Shown one piece after another: positions 1 to 12,184 of a stretch of 64,000 nucleotides of DNA. This DNA comes from Hyaloscypha bicolor E (taxonomy: Eukaryota; Ascomycota; Leotiomycetes; Helotiales; Hyaloscyphaceae). The stretch spans positions 3,137,750-3,201,749 of the forward strand of contig NW_020194589.1 in NCBI RefSeq assembly GCF_002865645.1, given 5' to 3'. Position numbers and translations under genes: made by a program. Under the pieces are notes generated by a model. The model saw only the letters and a list, made by a program, of their open reading frames with translations, did no database searches and was not told the origin of the DNA. Within the stretch, counting starts at the first letter, position 1; each line of letters begins with the position of its first letter.

Positions 1-24
1 TTTAATAATGCGTATTCCCGGGTA

Positions 25-66
25 TTTAATAAATAAATAAATGAATGAATGAGTAAATAAATAGAC
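25..66. repeat. AAAT/GAAT-type simple repeat
   Basis: Short degenerate tetranucleotide run (aaat and gaat units) at the window edge. No function is inferred. Confidence 0.6.
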
Positions 67-299
67 GGATAGATATATGAATATATAAACGGATTATTTT
101 TTTCCTTTATTAATTTCCTTTTTATTTTTAGGTACTTTATTATACTAGCTTCTCTCGAGTAAACTATTATATTACCGGAGTAGTATCTTTCTCCTGAAAG
201 GAGGAAGAGATATTGGGTGACGTGTGGAAGTAGTAATGCCACTAGGGAAGGAACTAGCTAGCCATTAGTTAGCCAAGCCATTTAGGGCTTCGAGCTTAG

Positions 300-1621
300 A
301 TACTAATAGAGTCGTCTTGCCTCTATCTGCCATTTCCCGACAAATTATATCTATCCGCAATTATAGGAATTAAAAGTACCTTTATAGCCTGGCTACTAAA
401 GGGTACTCATATAGTTTTTGCTTTAGAAGAAGTTTCCTTAGGCCTCTTTCTTAGCCGTAAAACACGCTCGTTACCTGATATAAAGGAAGATATTATTAAA
501 ATAAAGGCCTAATCTTTTTATCTAACGTAATATACTTCTCTATTAGACATATACCTAGAATAGGTCTCTCCCTAGGGGATAACGTCCTTTTTGTCCGATT
601 TCTAAAGGTCAAGAAGCTCCTTAATAACTCCACTAGTTATCCTATATGTCCCTGTAATTACAACTCCCTGGGAGCGAGTATATTAGACGAAGCGGGTAGA
701 AACAAAGAGATTATCGAGGTAAACGTAATATCCAGAACTATTAGGAGGTTTAGGTAACCTTTTAACCAAGTGCAGGACTACTGCTTGTATCTTATTTCCT
801 CTATTTCCAGCCTTAATCGTCCCACCAAGCTTCCTTGAAGTACGTATTCCTAAAGGCCCATTCTTTTGCCCTGGAATATGCCAATTCCATACGAGCAAGA
901 ACCCCCTCCGGGCTGCCCCCCACACCTTATATCCAGTAGGTATAGGCTTGTTTGGAACAGTAGTTATTTCCTTCAATCGACCTTTAAATCGTACGATTAT
1001 CTCGTCTATTGCCAAGTCCCTCCCAGGCTTCCAAACCCTTAAATTAACCTCCTGGATATGCGTACTAAAGGCTTCCACCTACTCGGTAGTTTATTAGCTA
1101 GTTTCAGGTAAAATGAATAGAGATCTGGGGACTACCTTCGCATATGGGCCTTATTCCTGATTTCTATGGAATCGCATATATATATGGAGCTCCTGAAACC
1201 GATTCCTACTCAGAAACTTTGTAATTGGGTACTCAGGAGTCATATTATTTGTATCCCAATAATCTGCGATCTCATTCTCTATATATAAGCTCATATATAT
1301 CCGAATCGCAAGGTAGATATATATCTCTCTACGGCTTGTTAGATACCAAGCGTTTGCTCGTGTACAAGGGGTAGAATCGTCTTGAGGTTTTCGCAGATAG
1401 GTATTCGTCTTCTCGACTATCAGATCAATGATTCTGGGAGTATAGTATATAGTAAATAAAGTAATAGGATCATCTGGAGAGACGTCTTCAGGTAAGGTGA
1501 TTTCCCAGCCGAATTGGGGCAATTGCATAGGCTTAAAAGTACTTCCCTGCTTGTGTAGTGGATCCTCATTAGGCCGAAGGGTCCCTTTATCAGTGGAATC
1601 GAACACGGTAGCATCTGGCAT
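300..1621 (-). pseudogene. Degenerate piggyBac transposase (DDE_Tnp_1_7)
   Basis: Cut-and-paste DNA transposase relic on the minus strand. An open segment at 1621-1151 (156 codons) carries the piggyBac N-terminal region, including the pattern IIDLIVEKTNTY. After a break, a second open segment at 1078-683 carries the catalytic core pattern (AIDEIIVRFKGRL, then VYLDNLFVSTRFV). Translation in the same frame below 683 continues to look like piggyBac down to about 300 (VVITGTYR, then SKAKT and an IADRYN block), interrupted by several TAA/TAG stops. The first two catalytic Asp positions of the family are recognisable. The C-terminal end is frameshifted and the element's terminal repeats were not identified. 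The gene cannot give a full-length product. Confidence 0.85.
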
Positions 1622-1999
1622 TGTAATGGTGGTGCAATTGATGATTTAATTGAGTTCTCAATGGTTTATTTACATGTAAACAGGAGCCAGAGTTTTGGTA
1701 TTCCTCCGGAATAATGGTTTTTCCGATGCACGGGCCATGTAAAGCTGGTGGCAGCGGAACGGATAGCGGCTTGTAAAGTCGTTTACTCTTTGCATTCGAG
1801 AAATTCTCAGTGCATTCATTACGAAATAATACGCTGCCAGCGCCGCGCAGCGTATTTTTTTGTGGCTTGGACTAATTAGGACTGGCGTAACAGGGGGCCC
1901 CTGGAGGGAGATTCTACAGGGCCTTTAGGGCATTTGAAGCCTGTAAGAAATCCTCGGTGGGAACAAGGCATTTATACCCCTATAGCTATAGCCTGGAGA
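1622..1999. other. Non-coding flank of piggyBac relic
   Basis: Upstream of the piggyBac start. No ORF is supported. It contains the hairpin at 1828-1856 and one copy of a 20-bp direct repeat (1949-1968) whose partner lies at 2572-2591 on the other side of the inverted-repeat element. Confidence 0.5.
1828..1856. repeat. Perfect hairpin, 10-bp stem, followed by T-run
   Basis: The arms aatacgctgc and gcagcgtatt are perfect complements around a GC-rich loop, followed directly by a run of T. A sister hairpin with the same stem core sits at 2608-2632, preceded by an A-run. They look like mirrored subterminal structures of a mobile element. Confidence 0.7.
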
Positions 2000-2552
2000 T
2001 AATAGTCGGTCTCCCTTCTCTGTTCGCTTCGCTTACAGTCGGGGAAACCAAGTGTCCTGCGAAAGCAAGTGTCCCAGCTAGATTAAAAGAAGAATAACTA
2101 AGCACCCTTTACTATATATCTTTTAAGACCGAGTATAATTACTATTTATGTAAAAGAATATATATTTATTAACTTATTATTAAATCTTTTAAAGATTATA
2201 TAGCTTAAAAGTTACAAGAATTAAATATTTCTTGATTTTGCGATTTTCGCGATTTTTTGCGAGATGTGGCCTGTGCGTGAATCTTAGCGAGAAAGGAACA
2301 CGAAAATAGAACTATACTTTAAATATATATAAGGCTTATTAATATTAATAAGACTCTATAAGTTATATAATCTAGAAGAAATTACTTGGGGCTTTTAAAT
2401 AAGCCTATATATGTTAAATTCTGATTATTGGAAGCTAAATTATAAGGCGTTTTAGGTAAAAAAGGGTACTCTCAATGGGACACTTGCTTTCGCGGGACAC
2501 TTGGTTTCCCCGACTGTAAGCGAAGCGAACAGAGAAGGGAGACCGACTATTA
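2000..2552. mobile_element. 553-bp non-autonomous inverted-repeat element (77-bp TIRs)
   Basis: The left arm 2000-2076 and right arm 2476-2552 are reverse complements over 77 bp with a single C/T difference. Both outer ends read TAATAGTCGG, compatible with a TA target duplication as used by Tc1/mariner-type elements. The roughly 400-bp interior is AT-rich and has no ORF, so the element would depend on a transposase supplied elsewhere. The near-identical arms suggest either recent insertion or gene conversion. Confidence 0.8.
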
Positions 2553-2607
2553 TGCCCTATAGAAAATAAGGAATCCTCGGTGGGAACGAGGAAAATCCCA
2601 AAAAAAA

Positions 2608-2632
2608 ATACGCTGCCAGAGTGGCAGCGTAT
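2608..2632. repeat. Perfect 11-bp stem hairpin
   Basis: The arms atacgctgcca and tggcagcgtat enclose a 3-nt loop, and an A-run precedes the hairpin. The same motif recurs at about 2762 (tggcagcgta) and in the 1828-1856 hairpin. Confidence 0.7.
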
Positions 2633-2883
2633 GTTGGCGCCTGTCAGGCTCTCACAAATCTTAGGGGGGTTTCTACAGGCCTTACAGGCGGTGCTTGGGG
2701 CGGGCAGGGGTTGCTACAGGGCTGGGGCGCCACACGCTAGTCGAATGGGGGAGGGGGCGTTTGGCAGCGTACTACGTACAGGGGGCATTAAAGGTTAAAT
2801 TATCGCCACCATTGCCGCTTTTATCCACACTTCACTCACTCCACAGAGGCAAATCACTGCAATTAAAGCTATTCAGACAATTC

Positions 2884-3073
2884 TACTATCCCCCCCTTGA
2901 ATACTTACAGTGGGTCCTTTAGTAACGCCACCCTGAAACCTCGTTTATAACCCCCAACTAGGAAATATCAGGTGCTCTCCAGAATCGCTATTGGCCATAC
3001 ACCCTTGAGTTGGTCAGTGCAGGAGTGGTGTTATCCCAGGACCCACTGTAAGTATTCAAGGGGGGGGATAGTA
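2884..3073. mobile_element. 190-bp MITE-like element, C-run + CAGTGGGTCC termini
   Basis: The left end 2884-2917 and right end 3039-3073 are inverted copies: TACTAT, a run of 7-8 C, then TTGAATACTTACAGTGGGTCC. Weaker complementarity continues inward. The right arm overlaps the stop codon of the Tc1-type transposase relic at 3056-4132, so this may be one end of that transposon rather than an independent MITE. A related arrangement (C-run, AT stretch, CAGTGGGTCC) occurs at 33390-33502. Confidence 0.7.
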
Positions 3074-4132
3074 CCACTTTGTTTCCATTCCATTAGCTGC
3101 AATTACATCCAGACAGCGCTGGTGCATCGTCCTTATCCTCTCTCTAATCTCCGCATCTGTAATCGTCTCCCAAGCTCTCAAAACAGCCGCTCTTAGCCTC
3201 CATGACTTCCGGTGTACCTCAGGGTCTATCTCTTGTAAGATATCCTTTAGTCGATTCCAGATATCCTCAATTGGTGATAGATCGGGCGAGAACGGTGGCC
3301 AGGAGATTGGTACGACTCCCCACCTTGCAAGGAGAGCAAGTGTAGCCACGGTATTATGCCCTGCTCCTCCGTCTTGTTGATAAGAGAGTCCTGGGTGGTT
3401 AAAGAGGTAGTTAAGGATCGCGGGAACGGTACGTTCGCAGTATGTTTTCGTAGTTATTGTCCCCCACTCCTTCTCCCAGAATAAGCCCACGCCCTTGCCG
3501 TACTTCCTACTTATACACCCCCAGAACATCTAGCCAATTCGCCGCTACCACTTGTGCTGTACACAATCGGGGTGAAAGAGCTCCTCCAGGCCTATCTTCC
3601 TCGTATACCACTGTCTTCTGTGATATCCAGGCTGTACCCAAGTCTCATCACTCCAGCAGATCTCGTCCCACTGTTCGTCTGTCCAGTTCTTATGCTCCTC
3701 TGCCCACGCAAGCCGGAGGATTTGATTCTCAGGTGAGATTGGGGGCTTCCTCCTCCTCACGCCCCGGGTATAGCCCTCCTTCTTGAAGGCCGTACGGACA
3801 GCGTACTCTCCACAGTTATAACCGAGCCATTTTGGTAGCTCCTTCCTTGGAATATCGCACGAGAGGGAGTTAAAGGTAGCCCAGTCGATAAGGTGCTTGC
3901 GTTGAGGGGTTGTAAGGAGTGCATGACGGCCGCACCGTTGTTTTTGGGGTGTTGGGCGGTACCGTAGGGCGTAATCAATCTGCTTGCGAGTAAGCTTTGG
4001 GTTCTGGAGAAGAATATCAGGGACAGTCCAGCCAGCTATATAGTAGAGAGTTTGTATACGAAGACGGTCATCTCTACTCGTCGGCTCTGAATATGTTTTT
4101 GGTATAGGAATAAAGATTAATGATTCCATCAT
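3056..4132 (-). pseudogene. Tc1/mariner-type transposase with two in-frame TAG stops
   Basis: DNA transposase with an N-terminal helix-turn-helix region (about residues 25-110) and a DDE catalytic domain. Catalytic acids are visible in CWSDETWV, QQDGGAGH and SPIEDIWNRLKD, the order expected for the Tc1 (DDE_3) superfamily. The reading frame 4132-3545 is followed in the same frame by 3529-3056. They are separated only by five codons and two TAG codons (in KW*RRIG*MFWGC). Both stops are explained by TGG-to-TAG changes, that is, C-to-T at CpA on the other strand, the RIP signature. Otherwise the roughly 360-codon frame is intact. The 3' end runs into the inverted repeat at 3039-3073. A degenerate partner end may be the ACAGGGTGGTCCCA motif (minus strand) at about 4239-4252. 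Confidence 0.9.
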
Positions 4133-4145
4133 AAGTAAAGCTTGC

Positions 4146-4171
4146 AGAGAGAGAGAGAGAATGAGAGAGAG
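4146..4171. repeat. GA microsatellite
   Basis: A (GA)n tract interrupted by one AT, just upstream of the Tc1-type transposase start. Confidence 0.8.
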
Positions 4172-4172
4172 G

Positions 4173-4452
4173 CTGACCTTATAGCAGCGTGAGAATCAGC
4201 TGTTCCACGCGTAAACAGCTGTTCTAATTGGGTGGGACCACCCTGTAATTCTAGCTCCTTCGCCGACGGAAGACCCCCGGAGGCCTGTAAACAGGTGCTT
4301 TTCGACGTAATCAGGTGTCATTTAACCTTTAAAACCCCTCGTAGGCTGTATGCTTTTAGGCGATAATTTTACATTCATTTGTATTTTACCTAGATCTTAA
4401 GTTAGCTAGAAAATTAAACCAATGGCGCTTAGGCACCCGACCAAATGTGAAG
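4173..4452. other. Non-coding spacer left of the copia element
   Basis: No ORF is supported. It contains a short direct repeat (acagctgttc-type, about 4198-4227) and the hairpin ggtgggaccacc near 4240. It ends at the AAAAT target duplication of the copia element (4453-4457). Confidence 0.5.
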
Positions 4453-4490
4453 AAAATTGTCGGAATAGTCGGAATCGATAAGGAGGTAAG

Positions 4491-4736
4491 TGTGACGGCT
4501 GGTGTCACATGGTTGATACAGACGTAGTTTCAGCCAAAGGGGTTGGTTTCAGCTAAGGTTCCAAGCTATGGTTCAAACCAAGCTCGCTTCCAAAGCTCGG
4601 CGTTTCAGTGGTTTTGGCCATACCTACTTATCCACTGCCATACCTCACTCCTTCTCTCCTTAGCTTTAGATTCTATAGGACATTGGAAATTATTAATCTT
4701 TGAGCATCATTCCATTGCTTTATTCCTGCCGTCACA
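4491..4736. mobile_element. 246-bp solo LTR inside the copia 3' LTR
   Basis: Begins TGTGACGGC and ends GCCGTCACA (TG...CA ends with a 9-bp terminal inverted repeat). It is flanked on both sides by the direct repeat GTAAG (4486-4490 and 4737-4741). The intact LTR copy at 31829 onward runs straight through this point, which proves insertion. There is no internal region, so it is a solo LTR of a family not otherwise seen in the window. It is much less AT-rich than its surroundings and keeps CpA sites, so it looks little affected by RIP. A 65-codon ORF across it is not considered a gene. Confidence 0.9.
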
Positions 4737-5191
4737 GTAAGGTCTTAAAGACTAAAGTCTTAAAAAGTAAAGTAAAGTAATGGTTTAAGATCGTAAAGCA
4801 AAGAATAAAGTAATTCTGAAGTACTATTCGAGTGCTTAATTTTCTGGTTCTAAAAAAGGAAATCTAGCTACTTAAATAATAAAATCTAGCTATACCAAAC
4901 CACAAGAATAACTCACAACTCCACTAATTATAATAAGCACGGCCTATAAATCCACTAATTATTAGAAATCAAATTATAAGACGGCTAAATAAATGTCTCA
5001 TTAAATTATAATTATGGCTTAATAAATACCCCGATCTTATAAACCAAATCCTTAGTTCTAAATCCAAGTCACGTTCTTAATTAGTTAAGAACTTACTAAG
5101 AGATTTTAGCTACTTATAAGAGGGCTCTCTTAAATAAAAGATAAAATAGCCTAATAAGGCTAGTTTAATTTTTATAATTTATAGTTATTAG

Positions 5192-5494
5192 TATAATAGG
5201 CACACGTAATAGCGCATGGACAGGTATTAGATATCGTGGATCTAGTTTCCTATTTTGGGTATAGCTTATAATTAGAATTATATGAATTATATGGGATTTC
5301 CTAATTAAGTAAAGGGCTTCGCATGCCTAGCTAAATACTAGGGAATATATAGGGAAACGCTTCTAGCTTTAGAAGAGGCATTAATTAGTCTCTTATTAGA
5401 ATTAATTCTTGAAATTAGTTATACTTATAAGTATTACTTTATAGCTTACTTACTTTAACTACTTATATATTATCCTGCTATTACGTGCCTTATA
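5192..5494 (+). repeat. 5' LTR of gypsy copy A
   Basis: 303 bp, matching 11882-12184 and the LTRs of copy B. This copy retains more C and G (for example cgcatggacagg near 5213) than the other three. Confidence 0.92.
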
Positions 5495-5829
5495 TTCTAA
5501 TTAATCTAACCTTCGGGAAGCAGTTCATTACGAGGTAATTAAGCTATTAATAAATAAAACCACTAATAGCTAGAATATTAACTAGAAGAAGCGCCTCTAC
5601 TATTACTAGGGCAACCTAGTTAGGTATCTAGAGGAGCGCCCAGTTAGCTATTCTAGCTACTACCTAATTAGGAAAAGGAAATAGAACTCAGATATCCCTA
5701 GAACTAGCTAGTAGAATAATAATAATAGAGAAGCTAGCGGCGGCTCGTTATTATATTACTGAGTTAGAAGCAGAGATATAATAGAGAGAGAATCTAGAGG
5801 ATCTAGAAGCTTAGATTTACTATCTTAAG

Positions 5830-8800
5830 AATATTCGGGTACCTATTATAGAATCTATTATACTACTAGCGGCACGTTTGGTTTATAGGGCTCCAAAAAC
5901 CCGAGAATTACTAACTTATAAGGGAAAGAGTATTAAGGAAGCCCAGGACTTCTTTTACTAGGTAGAGCTAAAATGGTATAAAGATAACAGGATTACTTGG
6001 GCTATAAATATAGCAAAAATCACGTATTATGCTTTTTGCTTTAAGAATATAGCCAGGAATATCTGGAAATATAAAGAATAATTAATAGGCATTAATATTA
6101 CGGATTAGGAGATCTTTATTAAGTTTATAAAGAATTTTATCTTAGATCCAGAAAACTATAATAATAATGCCCTTACTAAGTTTAAGGATATAAAATAGTA
6201 GCCAGGTTAGAATATTTAAAGCTTTATATCTTACTTAGATAGCCTATTAAATAACTTGGGATATATGAATTTATTACGAGAGCGAGATAACTTATTTAGT
6301 AGCTTAAAGTAAGAGATTTAGGATAAGATTAATTACTAAGGGAATGCTTTATAAGAAAGAGAAAAGCTTATTTCTATAGCTATAAGAGTCAAGAATAACT
6401 TAAACTAGTCTACTTAATAGAAATATAATAATAAGCTAATAGATTAATAAAAGAAAAGAGATTAGAGAAAAAAGAAAGAAAATAATAAAGGAAAATAAAA
6501 AAGAAGTATATTCCTATTACGAGATTTATATAACCGGGATAATAAAAGTATAATAACGGGATCTAATATAGTACTCATATTAGGATTTATAAGACCGGGT
6601 ATAACTTGCTTTACTTACTAGAAAAAGAGTTACTATACTATTACTTACCTAAATTAGGGAAAACCGACTTATTATAATTATAATAAGTTTAGCTATAAGA
6701 TATATAAGTACCTAGAACTAAAGAAACCGGGAAATAGGCATGCCCTGTAATAATTATACTCGTTTATATTATAGAGAATAAGGCCCCTAAAATAAGAATA
6801 GTAATTAAGATTACTATTAAGATAAGAAAAAATAAGTAAAAAATTAAAGTATTAGTTAACTCGAGTATAAAGGCTAATTATATAAAGAGGAAATTAGCCT
6901 TAGATATAAGTATTTTATTAATATTAAAGATAACTCTCTTATTCTTACTAGAAAGAAAAAAGATTTATTTATATAGAGATTATATTCTTGAAATTATTAC
7001 TAAAGATATACTAGGGAATAAAAGAAAGGCTAATATATATTTTATATTATATAATTTTAATCTAAATTATATTAATATAATACTTGAATTCCTATAGCTT
7101 TACTAGATTAATTCCCTAATTTCCTTTAGGGAAATAATATAAAGATATTAGATTTAATTATAAAAGATTAAAGTTCTAAATACTAGGAAGTTTACTAAAG
7201 TAATAAAGTATAAGGCATATGTTTTTCTATTAATTACTTATCTTATAATAAATAGCTAAAGAATTATTACTATTATTATAAATAAAATAGCTATATTTCC
7301 TAGAAAGTATTAGGACCTTCTCTAAGTATTTTTTTATAAAAGCTATAGGCATATTACCTAATTACTATATAATAGAATATTATATAGATCTGGAACTAGG
7401 ATTCTAATTATTATATAGTTCTATATATACTTTATTAGAAAGAGAACTTAAAGTCTTTTAGGAATATCTTAATACTAGCTTAGAAAAGAGATAGATTTAT
7501 TATTTTACTAGCCTAGCTAGTATTCTAATTATATTTATTCTAAAGAAAGAAAGCAGTTTATGTCTATATATTAATTACCGGGATCTAAATAGAATTATTA
7601 TTAAGAACTAAATACTATTATTACTTATTAATAAGATAATAAATAGGCTTTATAAAGTAAAGATATATATAAAGCTAGACTTAAAAAATACTTATTATTA
7701 GTTATAAATACGGGAAGATAATAAGTAAAAAACGGCATTTCAAATATATTATAAATATTTTAAGTATTATATTATACCCTTTAAATTATCTAATATTTTA
7801 GTAATATTTCAGGTATATATTAATTATATACTAGTAAGCCTTATAAATATTATTTATATAGTTTATCTAGATAATATTTTAATTTATTTAGAGAATCCAG
7901 AATAATATATAATAATAGTCTAATATATACTTAAGTAATTATAGTAATACTAGCTTTTTATAAACTTAGTAAAATACGAGTTTAATATAAAAAAAGTAAA
8001 GTTTCTGGAATTTATAATTAGCCCAGATAATATAGAAATAAAGGCTAGCCGGGTTATAATTATTAGGAAATAGCTAGCCCTAAAAAATAATATCTAAGAA
8101 ATCTAAGTATTTCTGGATTTTACTAACTTTTACTAGAGATTTATTTATAAATACTTTAGGATAATAAAAGAATTAACTAATTTACTAAAAACTAGCGAAA
8201 AACTACTATATTAGTTTAGCTAGATAGATAAGATAAATAAGGCTTTTAGGAAGCTATAAATTATATTTATAATAGTACTAATTTTTTATTATTTTAATCT
8301 AGTCTTAAAAATTCATATAAAAATAGATATTTTAGGATTCGTAATTATAAGTATAATTTTCTAGCTTTTTAGTAAGAAAGTAAAAGCTAGGTAATACCTT
8401 ATTACTTTCTATTTAAAAAAGATAACTATAATTAAGAGTAAATATAAGATATATAACTCTAAACTCTTAGCTATTATTCTAGTATTTTATACTTAGTAAT
8501 ATTACCTAATATATACCCGGTATATTATTATTATTAAGACAGATTATAATAACTTAAAATACTTTATAACTAAAAGAAAACTAAATAGTTAATAAATAAA
8601 ATAAGTAAAGAAACTAGCTATTTTTAATTTTATTTTAAAATACTAGCCAAAATATAATAATCCTACTAATAAGCTATTAAGAAGGCTAGACTTTATAGTA
8701 AGTATAAATAAAGATATTTTATTACTTATACTTTATAATAAGTTATAAAATATAAAATAAAGAACCCTATAAGTAATAGTAATAGGATACTATACTATTC

Positions 8801-10480
8801 CTATAATACCATAATATAAGGCCTAGAAAAGAGAAAATAAGTATTTCTTAATTAGTGAGATACTAAGAAATTCTAAAGAAGAAGTCTATTTTAGTAATAA
8901 AATAGTACTAGAAATATTATTACTTAAGCCTATTACTAGTATAGCTAGTTATAAATAGTATATATTATGAATTCTAGCTATATAAGTAGCTAGGTCCGAA
9001 ATAATATATAAGAAAAGTAAAGAGATATTACTTAAACTATTATTATAATACTAAAGGCTCAATTTATTAGTATAATACTAGTAATATAAATAGTTCTTAA
9101 AAGAAACTTTTACTAGAGTTATTAAAACTTGGGAACTTAATATATCTGAGTTATTAAAATATTAGGGCATTATTTATATACTAAATAAGCTAGCTCTTAA
9201 AAAAGAATTACTATAAGCTAACTATAATAATTTTACTAGTAAGTATTTTAGTACTAGTAAGATACTAGAGATTCTCTAGAGAAAGTATTTTTAGTAAAAT
9301 ATAAAAAAGAATATAAAAGAATATATTAGAACTTGTCTTATATATTAATAAACTAAGGTAAAAAGATATTTATTATATAGTATACTTAGTTTATTTCCTC
9401 TTTTTTTTAAGCTATAATAAGAAATTACTATAGACTTTATTACGGGGCTATTTCTTTTTAGGTTTTGTAATAAAATATATAATTCTATATTTATTATTAT
9501 TAATAAGTATATAAAAATAATATAATATATTCTAATTACTAAGGAAGTCTTAGCTCCTAAGCTAGTAAAGCTATTTATATATTATATTATTAAAGACTTT
9601 AGTATGCCTATAAATATAATCTCTAATAAAGAATCTGTTTTTATAAGTAAGTTCTAGTTAAGTCTGTATTTTTACTTAAAGATTTAATAATAGCTAAGTA
9701 TAATATTTTACTTATAAACTAATAAATAAATAAAGAATTTAAATTAAACTCTAAAATAATACTTGAGGTATTATACTAGCTATTAGTAAAATAACTAGGT
9801 AATAAAGCTTATTCTTATAAAATTCACGTATAATAACTTTATATATTTAATAATAGAAATATTTCTATTTTATATCTTATATAAATTTTATTTTAGTATT
9901 AAACTATATATTAAGAATAATATTTCAGAAAAAAGGGTACTAGTAATATAAAAAAGAGTATAAAGAATTTAAGTAAAACGGGAAATACTAGAGAAATAAT
10001 AGTAAGAAATAGTAAATATATAAAAAAAATATTATAATAAGAAATATATTAATAAAAAATTTAAGATATATAATAAAGTTATACTTTATATAAAGAATAT
10101 TTAATAGCTATAATCTAGTATAAAGCTAGTAAATAAATATCTTGGCTCTTTTAAAGTTCTAGAAATTATAGAAATATATAAATAAGTATATTACTTAGAA
10201 TTATTACTATTATATTAGATCTATAATATTTTCCACATTTCTTTCTTAGAACTATAGTACTCGCGAGCTAGTACTATAATAGAACTAGAGCTAATTAAGA
10301 TTAAGAGTAAAGAGGAATTTAAAATAGAATTTATTATAGCTTATAAGAAAGATAAAAAAAGAAGAAAGTATCTTATTTATTAGAAAGGCTACTTACTAGT
10401 AAATAATATATAAGAATTACTAAGTAATCTAGAGAATATAGCTCAAGAATTATAAGAATACTTAGAAAAGAGTAATATTA
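5830..10480 (+). pseudogene. gag-pol relic of gypsy copy A (RIP-degraded)
   Basis: Reading through the stops, gag-like sequence lies at about 5,880-6,420 and a CCHC-like knuckle region near 6,660-6,720. A protease-like stretch follows at about 6,850. Reverse transcriptase spans about 7,400-8,100, with the YLDD-type site at 7864-7875 (now YLDN). RNase H is at about 8,200-8,650. The integrase zinc-binding region is near 9,260-9,360, with the core from 9,420. A C-terminal chromodomain-like segment (KGY and NLEN landmarks) lies at about 10,310-10,480. This order, RT-RNase H-integrase-chromodomain, is that of chromovirus-type Ty3/gypsy elements. Every interruption is TAA or TAG at positions where CAA, CAG or TGG would be expected, consistent with RIP. 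No product can be made. Confidence 0.85.
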
Positions 10481-10499
10481 TAATACTATTAGCTAAATA

Positions 10500-11881
10500 A
10501 AGGCACAAAAAATAAATGCTTTTATTAGGAAACTATTAAAAAACCATATATTTATTCTTGGAAAAATCATATAAAAATTATTAAAAACTTTAATTTCTAT
10601 ATCTCATAAATACCTTATTCTTATAATTACTTTTTATTATTTTTATTATTATTTTTATTAGGATTCTCTTGAGAAATAAGTAATAAATTAGCCTATAAAG
10701 CTATTAGTTATTAGTAAGAAATAAGAAAGAAGTAAGCTTACTTAATACTAAAGAATATTAATTATATTATTAAGAGTACTTTATATTTATACTAAGCTAG
10801 TAAGAATTACTTAACCTATTTCTTGAATTATTAAGGAAATTCATTAGCCTTAAATAATAGCTTTAATATAAGAAATATATATAGTTTAGTATAAAAAAAA
10901 AGTAATAATAGCCTTTTTTCTTTTAGGTAAAGAATAAGGAAAATACTTATATATATTAATAGCTTAAAAAAGGCGGTTTAATTATATTATATATATTTAA
11001 GGAACCTTAAATAATATTAGAATAAGAAATAAAAAAAAGAATTTATAACTTATAGAATTATATTTCTTATTCTTAAAGTAATAATAATTATATACTAAGT
11101 AATTATTACTTTTAATATAAGTAAGATCGAGAAACTTAGTAATATTCTTAAAATATTAAAAATAGTAAGGGCAAATTAAGGATATAGAAATATTAGCTAA
11201 ATAAGTAATAATAGGCTAATAAGTACTAAGAGAAGTATTTATCTTAATAAATAAAAAAAGAAAAAGAGAATTAGAAAAAGACTTAAATAAAGCTTAAATA
11301 AGGCTTAAAAAAGCTTAAAGAAGCTTAAAAAAGGCTTAAAGAAAAAAGGTAAGAAATAAGAAAAAGCTAAATATAATATTATAGTTAAGAAAAAAGAAAA
11401 TTAGTTAATAGAAAAAGAAAGGCCTTTTTATAATATTTTTTCCCTAAATAGTAATTATAAATTCGGAATTAGCTTTATACTAGAAATACTTAGAAAATTC
11501 TAAAAAAGAAATTCATAAATAAACTAGAAAATTAGATTAACTTTTCTAAGCTCTTAGGTCTATAAAATAATAATTTATTCGCGAATAGAGACTAAGTTAG
11601 AATTTATAAACTAATTAGGAAATTAGATAAGCTTTATATCTAATAATATATATTATATTTATATTATCTTTATAAGAGGAAATTACTAGAGGTAATTTAT
11701 AAACTAGCTAGAAAGAATTAGTAAACTATATTCTTAACTTTATTACCTAATATAATAATAAAGTAATTATAAGAAGTTTTTAGAGAAAGCTAATAGCTAA
11801 GAAAGTTTTAGGGAAATATTTATAAAGCTATTTATAGTTTTCCTAGGCCTCTTAGAAATAAGGGCTTATAGAAGAAATTAA
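10500..11881 (+). other. Unassigned 3' region of gypsy copy A
   Basis: About 1.4 kb between the chromodomain and the 3' LTR. It contains a run of aagcttaaag-type repeats (about 11,285-11,345). From roughly 11,450 to the LTR, one plus-strand frame has only TAA/TAG stops and a protein-like residue pattern. Its counterpart in copy B is 17,950-19,311. Function is unknown. Confidence 0.5.
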
Positions 11882-12184
11882 TATAATAGATATATATAAT
11901 AATATATAAATAAGTATTAGATATTATAAATCTAGTTTCTTATTTTAGATATAGCTTATAATTAGAATTATATAAATTATATAAGATTTCCTAATTAAGT
12001 AAAAGGCTTTATATGCCTAGCTAAGTATTAGAAAATATATAAGGAAATACTTCTAGCTTTAGAAAAGGTATTAATTAGTTTCTTATTAGAATTAATTCTT
12101 GGAATTAATTATACTTATAAGTATTACTTTATAGCTTACTTACCTTAACTATTTATATATTACCCTATTATTACGTGCCTTATA
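11882..12184 (+). repeat. 3' LTR of gypsy copy A
   Basis: 303 bp, the same length as the 5' LTR, ends TATAATAG...GTGCCTTATA. It is followed immediately by the ATTAG duplication and the resumed copia LTR. Confidence 0.92.

Larger units (their letters stand above)
5192..12184 (+). mobile_element. Ty3/gypsy chromodomain retrotransposon, copy A
   Basis: 6,993-bp element inserted in the copia 3' LTR with target duplication ATTAG (5187-5191 and 12185-12189). LTRs are 5192-5494 and 11882-12184, each 303 bp, with ends TATAATAGGCAC...GTGCCTTATA, a RIP-altered TG...CA. All coding frames are broken by TAA/TAG only. Copy B (12631-19615) is the same family in the same orientation. Differences between the copies are nearly all transitions. 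Confidence 0.93.

Noticed and set aside
2580..2922. Overlapping plus ORFs of 72-75 codons
   Set aside because: Span hairpins and element ends, low-complexity Gly-rich, no domain.
4543..4740. 65-codon ORF near the island edge
   Set aside because: Lies inside the solo LTR and runs over its end; not a gene.
11285..11345. Possible CRISPR-like or regulatory array (aagcttaaag repeats)
   Set aside because: Short, irregular units within a retrotransposon in a eukaryote; no spacers.
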